DNA of 64,000 bases from Hyphomicrobium_A sp963782555 (GTDB lineage: Bacteria; Pseudomonadota; Alphaproteobacteria; Rhizobiales; Hyphomicrobiaceae), in the NCBI GenBank assembly GCA_963782555.1, contig CAWAKB010000006.1:1-64000 (forward strand), given 5' to 3'. Positions 43,351 through 52,382 of this stretch are shown piece by piece (the stretch's first letter is position 1; the number at the start of each line of letters is the position of its first letter). The notes beneath the pieces were generated by a model that did no database searches, had not been told where the DNA came from, and was given only the letters and a program-made list of their open reading frames with translations. Position numbers and translations under genes: made by a program.

Positions 43351-46300
43351 TTAGGAATGCACCTCGTGAGCGTCAAGGACACTTAGGTCAAGATCCCAGA
43401 GCCGCGTGGCGTATTGGTCGAGAAGCTCGCGTGGGACTTGCATGATTCGCGGGGCTTCGGTCCACAGCAGGGCCGCCCGTACGGTGCGGCCCGGATAGAT
43501 CTCGGAAAGCGCGAGCCGGTAGGCCGCAAGCTGAAAAAGGTAAGCCTTGGCAACGCCTTCCACCTTTTGCGGCGGCGGCCGATTGGTCTTGTAATCGATG
43601 ATCAGAATGTCATCGCCGTGCTCTACCAGGCGATCGATTTGGCCGATGAGCTTCAGGGCCGCACCCTGCGGTTTGGGGTTTGGCAAGCGCGCAACAATGG
43701 GAACCTCGGCACGGCTCTCAGGGCCGAACAGCGCTGCGAACGCCGGATCGTTAAGGATGGCAAGCGTCTCCTTCACGATCCCGGCGCGCACGCCCGAGGA
43801 AAGCGCAGCTCCGCGCCGCTCCACGAAGCCTTTCGCCGCCGCCGGCCAACGCGCCGCGGGCAGTGTGGGCAGATGCTGAAGCAACGCGTGCGTGAGGTTG
43901 CCGCGCAGAAATCGGCTCTCGCTCGTTGCCGCGATAGGAGAGGGCATCGCGGGCTCGTCGCGCGCGCCGGCGTGCGGCTGCGCCGGTAAAGGCTCGCCGG
44001 TCTCGTCCGGGGCATAGGCTTCGAGCCGCGATGGCGCGAGCGGGATGGTCAGCCCCGGCTCGCGCGGCGCGGCGCTCTTTGCCCACGGCGGCAGCGGGAC
44101 GGCGCCCGTTGCGTCGGCGATTTCGTGCTTTGTCGGCTCCGTCGCCGCGCTTTGCGCCTCGCTCAAGCGCCGCACAGGCGACCCGTCGGCGTGCGTCGCC
44201 TCGATGAGTATCGCGCCCAGCTGCTCCTCGATGATCTCGTACCAGCAGCCTTTGGCGCGGCGCTTCTTGCCTTCGAAGCCCGCAACGTAAAGCCGGTCGC
44301 GCGCGCGCGTCATCGCCACATAGAGCAGGCGGTGGCGCTCGTGCGCCTCGAGCTCGGCGCGCTTGTTACGCGCCGCCGCGATTGCGCCCACAGTGCCGGT
44401 GCCTTTGATGCGCCACACGAACGGCTTTGCCGCCAGGCCCTCGGGCAGCTCCATGTTGGGCAGCTCGAACAGCGCCGCGCTCCCCGCCGTCGCCGTCGTG
44501 CAGGTGTCGGGCAGGAACACGATCGGTGCCTCGAGACCCTTGGCGCCGTGCACGGTCATCACGCGCACCTCGTCGCGGCCCTGCTCCATGTCCCGCTTCA
44601 CCTCGCGGTCCGCTTCGGCGAGATAGGTGAGAAAGCCCGTCAGCGAGGGCGGCGCTTGGTCGTCGTAGGCGAGCGCCAGGTTCAGGAACTCATCGAGCGG
44701 ATCAGCGGCCTCTGCCCCGAGACGGGCGAGGAATTTCGCGCGCGCCCCCTCGCGGTCGAGGATGGCAGCGAAGAACTCGAACGGGGGCGCGAAGTCGGCG
44801 CGCGCGCGCCAGCGCTTCAGCGTGTCGGCGGCGGCCTTCCAGGCCGGTTTGCTACTCGCCGCATCGATCAGCGCCTTCCACAGCGGGCCCTTGCGGCCGA
44901 CGGCAAGCGCTAGAAGGTCGTCATCGTCGAGACCGATGAGTGGGCTTTTCAGAACCTCGGCCAGCGCCAGGTCGTCCTCGGGCAGCGTGAGGAACTCACC
45001 CAGCGAGACGAGGTCCTCGACGGCGATCTGCTCGGCAAGGCGCAGACGGTCGGCACCGGCGACGGGGATGTTGCGGGCTTTCAGGGCAGCGACCATGGGA
45101 CCGGCGAAGGGTCGGCGCTTTCGCACCAGGATCAGGATGTCGCTGGGACGGACGGGCCGGTCCTCGCTGGAAAGCCGCTCGCCGGTTTCGAGCCAGCCTT
45201 TGATCGTATCGGCGATCCGGTCGGCGAGGCGCACCTCGGGCGCGCTGGCCGCGCCTTCGGCAAGCGGCGCCCAGGCGTCGGCGGGGGTGCCGTCGTCGTG
45301 CGTCTCCGTCGGCCAGATCTCGACGAGGCCAGCCTGCCCCAGCCGGTGCACGGCGTGATGGATGGCGCTGGGCTCGGCGGTGAGGCCCGGCGTGCGCGAC
45401 GCGTCGGCAAAGACGCGGTCGATGCTCTCCAGGATCGGCGCCACCGTGCGGAACGACAAGTCGAGGGGAATGCGCTTGAGCGGCTGCCCGAAGTCTTGCG
45501 TGAGGGCCGCGAAGCTGCGCGCCATCTCTTCGAACATATGCGGGGCGGCACCCTGGAAGCTGTAGATCGACTGCTTCTCGTCGCCGACCGCAAACACCGT
45601 ACGCGTTTCCTCGCGCTGGCCGGCGCCGGAGAAGAACTCCTCCGCAAGCGCCTTCACCACGTGCCACTGCTCGCGGCTCGTGTCCTGCGCCTCGTCGACG
45701 AGGATGTGATCGATGCCGCGGTCGAGCTTGAACAGCACCCAGTCGGCCCACTGCTTCTCGTGCAGCAAGCTCACGGTCTTGGCGATGAGATCGTCGTAGT
45801 CGAGCGCGGCGCGGCGCGCCTTGGCGTGTGCGTAGCGTTGCAGCACGGCGCCGGCGAGCCGGGTCAGCGCCAGCGTGGCGGCGACGACGGCGAGGCCTTT
45901 GCGCTCGTCGAGGAGCTGGCAGAAGCGCGCTTGCGCGGCGCTGATCGAAATATCGAGATCGGGATGCTCGGCCCTGACCCCCTTGCTCACCAGGCTTGCG
46001 CGCGCTTCGCCCTTGCCGGTGCAGAAGAACGACTCGAGCGCATCGACGCGGGCGCCCGGCGCACGCGCGGCAAGGGCTGCTGCGACCTTGTCTGCAAGCT
46101 TGCAGTCGTTGGTGCCGCCGGCGCCAAGGGCGTCGCGCAGGCGCTGCAGCTCCGCCTCGCGCACGATCTCGCTTAGCGCGTGCGTCAGGCTCTCCTCGGT
46201 CGCGTCCTCGCCCACGCCAAGTGCGCGGCGGTAAAGCGCCTCGATCGGCGCCAGCTCTCCGTCGGAGCCGGGGTCGATGCGCATCGCCGCGTCGAGCCAG

Positions 46301-46926
46301 CGGCGCGCCGAAAGTGCCTCGCGCAGGAGCTCGTCGAAGCGCTCGTCGGCGGCGAAGGGAATGGCGGTCTGTAGCGCGCGTGCCTCGGGCGAGGCCGGCT
46401 CGCGCGTCGCGAGCGCGAGCACCTGATCGATCGCCTCGCGCTGGAGCAGATGCGCCGTCGCGTCGTCGAGGATCGAGAACCCGGGCGCCACGCCCGCCTC
46501 CAGCGGAAAGCGCTGCAACAGGCGCTCGCAGAAGGAGTGGATCGTCTGCACCTTCAAGCCGCCTGGAGTCTCGATCGCCATCGTAAAGAGCGTGCGCGCG
46601 CGCGCGATCTCATCCTCGGTGGGAGTGCGCGCATTGAGCTCTGCAAGCCTGGCGGCAAGCGGCTCGGGCGCCATGGTCACCCACTCAGCCAGCGTGTCGT
46701 AGACGCGCTTCGACATCTCGGCGGCCGCGGCCTTGGTGTAGGTGAGGCAGAGGATGCGCTCGGGAATGGTGCCCGCCAGCATCAGCCGCAAGGCGCGCTG
46801 CGTCAGCACGTGCGTCTTGCCGGTGCCGGCGTTGGCGCTCACCCAGGCGGAGGCGCGCGGGTCGGCAGCCTCGCGCTGCGCGCGCTTGGTCCGCTCCAGA
46901 TCGCTCTCGTTTGCGCGCGCCGTCAT
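43351..46926 (-). CDS. addA: AddA, ATP-dependent helicase-nuclease
   Basis: A 1191-residue UvrD-type helicase with a C-terminal nuclease domain, one half of the AddAB double-strand-break repair complex. The Walker A is VSANAGTGKTHVL, the DEAQ-type Walker B is HILVDEAQDTSREQW, motif III region AVGDEKQSIYSFQGA, and the nuclease motif is LIIDYKTNRPPPQ. The ATG at 46926 overlaps the addB stop (46923-46925), so translation is coupled. Confidence 0.95.
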   Translation of the reverse strand: MTARANESDLERTKRAQREAADPRASAWVSANAGTGKTHVLTQRALRLMLAGTIPERILCLTYTKAAAAEMSKRVYDTLAEWVTMAPEPLAARLAELNARTPTEDEIARARTLFTMAIETPGGLKVQTIHSFCERLLQRFPLEAGVAPGFSILDDATAHLLQREAIDQVLALATREPASPEARALQTAIPFAADERFDELLREALSARRWLDAAMRIDPGSDGELAPIEALYRRALGVGEDATEESLTHALSEIVREAELQRLRDALGAGGTNDCKLADKVAAALAARAPGARVDALESFFCTGKGEARASLVSKGVRAEHPDLDISISAAQARFCQLLDERKGLAVVAATLALTRLAGAVLQRYAHAKARRAALDYDDLIAKTVSLLHEKQWADWVLFKLDRGIDHILVDEAQDTSREQWHVVKALAEEFFSGAGQREETRTVFAVGDEKQSIYSFQGAAPHMFEEMARSFAALTQDFGQPLKRIPLDLSFRTVAPILESIDRVFADASRTPGLTAEPSAIHHAVHRLGQAGLVEIWPTETHDDGTPADAWAPLAEGAASAPEVRLADRIADTIKGWLETGERLSSEDRPVRPSDILILVRKRRPFAGPMVAALKARNIPVAGADRLRLAEQIAVEDLVSLGEFLTLPEDDLALAEVLKSPLIGLDDDDLLALAVGRKGPLWKALIDAASSKPAWKAAADTLKRWRARADFAPPFEFFAAILDREGARAKFLARLGAEAADPLDEFLNLALAYDDQAPPSLTGFLTYLAEADREVKRDMEQGRDEVRVMTVHGAKGLEAPIVFLPDTCTTATAGSAALFELPNMELPEGLAAKPFVWRIKGTGTVGAIAAARNKRAELEAHERHRLLYVAMTRARDRLYVAGFEGKKRRAKGCWYEIIEEQLGAILIEATHADGSPVRRLSEAQSAATEPTKHEIADATGAVPLPPWAKSAAPREPGLTIPLAPSRLEAYAPDETGEPLPAQPHAGARDEPAMPSPIAATSESRFLRGNLTHALLQHLPTLPAARWPAAAKGFVERRGAALSSGVRAGIVKETLAILNDPAFAALFGPESRAEVPIVARLPNPKPQGAALKLIGQIDRLVEHGDDILIIDYKTNRPPPQKVEGVAKAYLFQLAAYRLALSEIYPGRTVRAALLWTEAPRIMQVPRELLDQYATRLWDLDLSVLDAHEVHS

Positions 46927-49900
46927 GCGGCCTCGTCCTCGTCCTCTGTCGCTGCCGTCCACTCGCCGACGCGCGCCAAGTGTGCGTAGTCGTCGTGCTC
47001 GTAATTGAAGCCGATGCGGCGCAGGGCCTTGTAGGGCGTCGTCGCGTCGTCGAAGACGGCAATGAGGTTTTCAAGGCGCCCGATCGCGGTATCGGCGAGT
47101 GCAGCAATATCGCCGGCCGTCACGTCGTGCGCCTCGCCGGGCGGCTCACCCCCGGTGGCGCGGATGTAGCGCAGCGCCGTAACCGCGCCCGGGCCGATGC
47201 CGGCAAAGCCCGCCTCGCCGCGGGCAATCGCCGCCTCCAACGGCAGCTGCGGCGCCAGCCCCTGCACAACCCGGTTGTCGGCGGGTAGCTGTCCGGTCTT
47301 GTAGTCGGTGATGATAAGTCCGTCCGCGCCTTGATCGATGCGGTCGGCGCGCGCCGTCAGCGTGAAGGGGCCGGCGGGGCCCTTCACCGCGAGCTTGCCG
47401 TCGACCTCGGCGACGACCCGCGCCACGCCATGCCGGCGCGCCAGCTCGGTCTCGGTGAACCATTCGGCGAAGCGCTTGAAGCGCGGCAGCCAGAACGCGG
47501 CAACGCGCGGATTGCCGGCGTAGCGGGCGAGCACGGTCTCGGCGATTCCGACGAGCTCCAGGTCGGGATCGGCCGGCAGCGTGTCGGGAAAGGCTTTTGC
47601 AAAGCGGCTCATGATCTCGTGCACGACGGAGCCGCGCAGGGCTGCATCCGGGCTTGCGCCCAGATCGGGAAGCTTTTCGAGTTTCAGGATGTCGTGTGCA
47701 AAGATCGCATAGGGATTTGCCATCCAGGTCTCGACCCGCGTTACGCTCATCTTGCGCGGGCGCAAGTTGAGCGGCGGCCGCGGCTCCGGCGCCTTGACGC
47801 GCTCGCGCAGCTCGAAGGAGTCACGCGCCCGCGCCCATCCGAGCCATGGTGCATCCGTATGCAAGGCGTCCTTGAGCTCGAGACCGGCCAGCAGCGCGGT
47901 AAGCCGCATCAGCCAGCGCGAGGGCACCGTCGGCACGCCGTCGATCTTCTGGGCGCGTGTGAGGTAGACGCGCGGCGCGCCCAGGAACGCGGTGAAGTCG
48001 TGGGCGGCGTAACCGATCTTCTCCTCGGGCGAGGGCAGCGCCATCGTCTCGCGCATGCGCCGGTTGAGCCAGGGACCGGGATCGGCGACCTCCGGCCAGG
48101 TGCCGTCGTTGAGCGAGCCCAGCACCATCACGTCGGTCTGCTGCAGTCGTGCCTCGAACGGGCCCCAGATGAAGAGACGCGGATGCACGGCAACGCGTGG
48201 GCGCACGTTGAGGCCGGTGATGAGGCTGCGGTAGAGGTCGGCATAGTCGGCAGCGTCGATCGAGGGCGCGGCGAGGTCCGGGTCCATCAGGCCGGTGAAG
48301 AAGGTTGACGCGGTGGTGCCGGCCTCACCCGCCCACAGCGGCGAGGGCGGCTCCGGTTGCTCCTCGCCTTGCTCGGCCGCCGGCAGGCGCGACAGCGCCT
48401 CGGCCGTCCGCACGTGTGCCTCGGCGATGGCGCGCAGCGGCTGTGCCTTTGCGGCGAAGACGGCAGCAAGCGGCGCAAAGGCGTCCTTGAGGCGCGCGGC
48501 AAGCTCGCGGGCGCCCGCCCAGTCCTCGGGCCAAAGGTGCCTCACGGCGGTATGGCACCGCCCGCCGGTGGACACCGTCTCCTCGGCCGCGACCAGCGCG
48601 TGCGCGATGCCGTCGAGCCCATGCCCCAGGTACACGCCGCGGAAGGCGCCGATCTCGAGCGCGCGCGCGGCGCGACGCACGGCAAAGGCGTCGAGCCCCA
48701 CGCGCGTCAGCGGATGCTTCAGCAGCGCCATTACATCGGCCGGCGCGAAGTCCTTGGCGATGGCGCTGATCACGAGGTCTAGGAAAGTGCCGGGCACCGT
48801 CTTGGCGAAGGGGCGGCCGGCGGAGTCGTCGACGCGGATGCCCCACGCTTCGAGACGGGCGGCAACGCGGCGCGCCAGCAGCCGGTCCGGTGACACCAGC
48901 GCCGCGGTGCGCCCCGGCGTCTCGGCGGCCTCGCGCAAGATGAGCGCCACCACCTCCGCTTCGTCCTGCGCCGAGGGCGCCTCGATGAGACTGACGTCGG
49001 CAAGGGCTGCGCGCACCGCCTCGCGGTCGGCTTCCATGGTGTAGGCGTGCCAGCGCCCCGTCGTGCCCGACGGGCGCATGGCCTCGGCGACGAGCGTGGC
49101 CCGGTTGTCCTGCGCGGCCGATGGCTCGGTGCCGGCCAGCACATGCACATCTTGGCGGTCCAGCCCCAGCCGGTCGAGCAAGGTCCTGAGACCGAACTGG
49201 GGATGCTCGGGATGATCTGGGACCTTTGCCCAGCTCTCGTCGTCGAGATGGGGATCAAGTCCCGGCAGCACGATGGCGCCTTGGCTTAGGCCGCCGACGG
49301 CGCGCATCAGCTGCACCGTTGCGGGGATCGAGCCGGTTACGCCGGCAACGATCACGGGGCCCTCGGGCGCCGACGCGGCAAGACGCTCCGCCTCGCTCAA
49401 GATCGCCTGGTTGCGCCGCGCCGCCGGCGACAACAGACCTTTCTCTTCCAGGTGCGCCGGCCATGCCTCGGTGACGATCTTCAAGAACTCGATCGTCTGC
49501 TGCCAGTGCTCGGAGAACTCCTCCGGCACCAGCGCAGCGAGCTCGTCGAGCACCGGCTCGCCAGGGCGCTCCGTCTCCACCATGTCCATGAGGCGGGCAA
49601 GCTCGGCGGCGAGGTGGGCGGCCTGCGCCGGCGTGTTGGCGCCGGCGGCCGTCGCATGCTCTCCGAGAAAGTCTGCGGCATCGTCAGAGCGGCGCATCAC
49701 CTGCGACCACCTGAGCACGAGCTCGGTCAGCGTCAGGCGCCGCGCCATCTCGCTGACGGCGGGGGGCAGATCAAGCGCGTCGGCTGCGAGCGGGGCCTCG
49801 GCCGCCAGCCCGGAGAGAAGAGTCGAGATCCTCCTCGCCCTCGGAGATCGGTCGGATGCGCGGTAGCATCATGGCACCGCCGCCGCCCGCTTTGAGGAAT

Positions 49901-50121
49901 GCTTCCTGCAGCGCGCGCGCGGCGCGCCGCGTCGGCAGCAGCAGCGTGTAGTTGGGAAGATCGAGGGGCTCCGGCGCTCCTTTTCCGGTCGCCGGTAGGT
50001 CGCCCTTCAGGATCGCGGTTGCGATCGCCTCGAGGAACGCGCATCCCGGCGGGACGGTGTAGACGCGGGCCGCGACCTTCTTGCCGATATGGGCCGAAGC
50101 GGTCTCAAGCGACGTCCTCAC
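46923..50121 (-). pseudogene. addB: AddB, with a +1 frameshift near the N-terminus
   Basis: The long part, from about 49813 down, reads AAEAPLAADALDLPPAVSEM and onward to a RecB-type nuclease motif LIITDYKTGQLPADN. The N-terminal part sits in a different frame, starting with GTG at 50121: RVYTVPPGCAFLEAIATAIL, NYTLLLPTRRAARALQEAFL and PRIRPISEGEEDLD. The two meet at about 49813-49824 (TCTTCTCTC on the minus strand), with one base extra. Without correction, the two halves are separate frames, and the 941-residue part starting ATG at 49748 lacks its first helicase-like domain. Either a real lesion or a sequencing error. Confidence 0.8.
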
Positions 50122-50842
50122 TCTCGATCCACCTTTCCGCTTCCTTGAGCGCCTCCGGCGTGCCGACGTGCATCCAAAGCCCGTCGAGGCGGATGCCGTA
50201 GAGCCGCCCCTTCTCGATCGCTCGGTCCCACAGCTGGTTGAGCGAGAAGGCGCCTTGCGGCGCGCCCTCGAACATGCGCGGGTGCGCGATCGAGACGCCC
50301 GTGAACACGAACGGCGCCATCTGTCGCTCGCCGCGGCGGACGAGCCTGCCATTGTTGGCCATGACGAAATCGCCCGGCCCTTCGTAGCCCAAGCTCGTCG
50401 CCGCGGAGGCAAGCAGCATCAGGCTGTCCATCGTGTCGGGGTCCCAGGCTCCACAAAGCCGCTCCAGGTTCGAGCCGACGCCCTCGATCCACACCGAGTC
50501 GGAGTTGTGAATCAAGAAGGGCTCAGGTCCGAGCTTGGGAAGCGCGCGCACGACGCCGCCGCCGGTGTCGAGAATCTGCCCGCGCTCGCTGGAGATAATG
50601 ATCTGCGGGCGCTTGCGCTGGCTCAAGTGCGCCTCGAGCGCCTCGGCGAGATAGTGCACGTTGACCACGGCGCGGGCGATGCCCGCGGCGGCGAGGCGGT
50701 CGAGCACGTGGTCGATGAGCGCCCGCCCCTTGAGGCGCACCAGGGGCTTGGGCACCGTGTCAGTCAGCGGGCGCATGCGTACGCCGAGGCCGGCCGCCAG
50801 CACCATTCCGGCCTCAGGGCGCCAGTTGGCCGACTTGCTCAT
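50105..50842 (-). CDS. MurU-like sugar-phosphate nucleotidyltransferase
   Basis: A 245-residue nucleotidyltransferase. MVLAAGLGVRMRPLTDTVPK is the pyrophosphorylase signature; SERGQILDTGGGVVRALPKL and FLIHNSDSVWIEG follow. It fits MurU, which activates MurNAc-1-phosphate to UDP-MurNAc in cell-wall recycling, and its neighbour carries an AmgK-like kinase domain that supplies that substrate. Sequence alone cannot exclude mannose- or glucose-1-phosphate as substrate. Its 3' end overlaps the addB start by 17 bases. Confidence 0.85.
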   Translation of the reverse strand: MSKSANWRPEAGMVLAAGLGVRMRPLTDTVPKPLVRLKGRALIDHVLDRLAAAGIARAVVNVHYLAEALEAHLSQRKRPQIIISSERGQILDTGGGVVRALPKLGPEPFLIHNSDSVWIEGVGSNLERLCGAWDPDTMDSLMLLASAATSLGYEGPGDFVMANNGRLVRRGERQMAPFVFTGVSIAHPRMFEGAPQGAFSLNQLWDRAIEKGRLYGIRLDGLWMHVGTPEALKEAERWIESEDVA

Positions 50843-50857
50843 GGGCAGGCTCGCGTC

Positions 50858-52369
50858 TCAGGGCGCAAGACCCGAGCGGGTCTTTGTCGGCAGATGGCGG
50901 TCATACCAGTCCTTGAGGGGCTTGAGCTCGGGATGAGCGAGATCGCGGTCCAGATAGCGCCACAGGCGCGGGATGTGGCGCAGGTATCGGGGTTTTCCGT
51001 CGCGCTTGGCGAGGCGCGCGAAGATTCCGAGGATCTTGGTGTTGCGCTGTGCGCCGAGCGCGGCATAGGCGAAGGCGAAGGCATCACGGTCGAATCCCGT
51101 TTCAACGCGCCCGACGCCGGCACAGTAGTGTTCGAGAAGGCGCGCTTCAAGCTCGGGCGGAACATCGGTGCGGGCATCCTGCAACAGCGAGACGAGGTCG
51201 TAGGCGGACGGTCCCCGCATGGCGTCTTGAAAATCGATCACGCCGACGCGTGCAATCCCTTCGCGGTCGGGGAGCCAGAGAAGATTGGGCGAGTGGTAGT
51301 CGCGCAACACCCAGCCCTTGGGTTGGGAGCCGAGCCGGTCGAACACGGCGTTCCACAGGTCCAGGAAGCTTGCGCGCGCCGCCTCCGGGACGGCAGTGCC
51401 GTAGAGCGCCGGCCAATACCAGTCGACAATGAGCTCGACCTCAATGCCGAGCGCGCCGTGATCATAGGCCGGGAGGCCGACCGGCGGTGTGGCGCCACGC
51501 AGCGTGACGAGCGCGTCGGTTGCGGCGCGCCACAACTCGCCCTGCTCCGCGGCACCTGTCTCCACCTCGTGCCCGAACATGCGGTTGCCCAGGTCCTCGA
51601 TCAGCAGAAATCCTTGCTGGAGGTCCTCGGCGTAGATCTCAGGTGCAGTGAGGCCCGCGGTGCGCAGCGCCGTGCCGATGGCAACGAAAGGGCGCACGTC
51701 CTCGGCGAGATGCGCGATGCGGCTGTAAGGCAGCCCGTCGCGGATCGCCGGGCCATCCGGCTGGTGCGCCCAGTCCATGAGGATAGCGGAGCGGTTCGCG
51801 CAGGCGAGCCGCGCATAGCGGCGCACCGAGGCATCGCCCTGCAGGTAGCGGAGCGCGCAAGTCTCGTTCCCCACCTTGGCGCCGGCCATAAGATCGCGCA
51901 TGGCGGCGAGGCGGACGAGCCGCGCCTCCCAGTCGCCGTACCCTGTAAGCGTGACGCGGCGCCTTGCGCCGTCGCCCTCGTCCTCGAGCAAGACATCGAG
52001 GTGGTCGTGAGGAAGGCTGGCGCCGGCGCGCTCGGGCCATTCGACGAGGGCGAGCCCCTGCCGCAGCGCCAGGTCGAGCCCAAGCTCGTCGAGCTCGGAG
52101 GGCGCGTTGAGGCGATAGAGGTCGAAATGCGCCACCGGCATGCGCGCGGTGGCATAGGTCTGCACCAGCGTGAAGGTCGGGCTGGGGATCTCCTCGTGCG
52201 CTCCGGCCGCGAGCGCACCGATCAGGGCGCGGGCGAACGTGGTCTTGCCGGCGCCGAGATCACCGCTCAGCGTGACGAGATCGCCGCGTCCGGCGACAAA
52301 GGCGACGTCCTCGGCCAAGCGGCCGAGCGCCGTCTCGCGGACGCTGGGAATGATGCGGGAAACAGCCAT
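50858..52369 (-). CDS. TsaE-AmgK fusion protein
   Basis: A 503-residue fusion. Residues about 1-150 are TsaE, the ATPase that supports tRNA t6A synthesis (Walker A LSGDLGAGKTTFARALIG, then EIPSPTFTLVQTY and HFDLYRL). Residues about 165-500 are an aminoglycoside-phosphotransferase-like kinase close to AmgK (LRYLQGDASVRRYARL, VLRDYHSPNLLWLP, GVIDFQDAMRGPSAYDLVSL). The kinase half probably phosphorylates N-acetylmuramate/GlcNAc at C1, feeding the MurU-like enzyme next door. The fusion is known in alphaproteobacteria. Confidence 0.9.
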   Translation of the reverse strand: MAVSRIIPSVRETALGRLAEDVAFVAGRGDLVTLSGDLGAGKTTFARALIGALAAGAHEEIPSPTFTLVQTYATARMPVAHFDLYRLNAPSELDELGLDLALRQGLALVEWPERAGASLPHDHLDVLLEDEGDGARRRVTLTGYGDWEARLVRLAAMRDLMAGAKVGNETCALRYLQGDASVRRYARLACANRSAILMDWAHQPDGPAIRDGLPYSRIAHLAEDVRPFVAIGTALRTAGLTAPEIYAEDLQQGFLLIEDLGNRMFGHEVETGAAEQGELWRAATDALVTLRGATPPVGLPAYDHGALGIEVELIVDWYWPALYGTAVPEAARASFLDLWNAVFDRLGSQPKGWVLRDYHSPNLLWLPDREGIARVGVIDFQDAMRGPSAYDLVSLLQDARTDVPPELEARLLEHYCAGVGRVETGFDRDAFAFAYAALGAQRNTKILGIFARLAKRDGKPRYLRHIPRLWRYLDRDLAHPELKPLKDWYDRHLPTKTRSGLAP

Positions 52370-52382
52370 GTCGGGGGTTACT

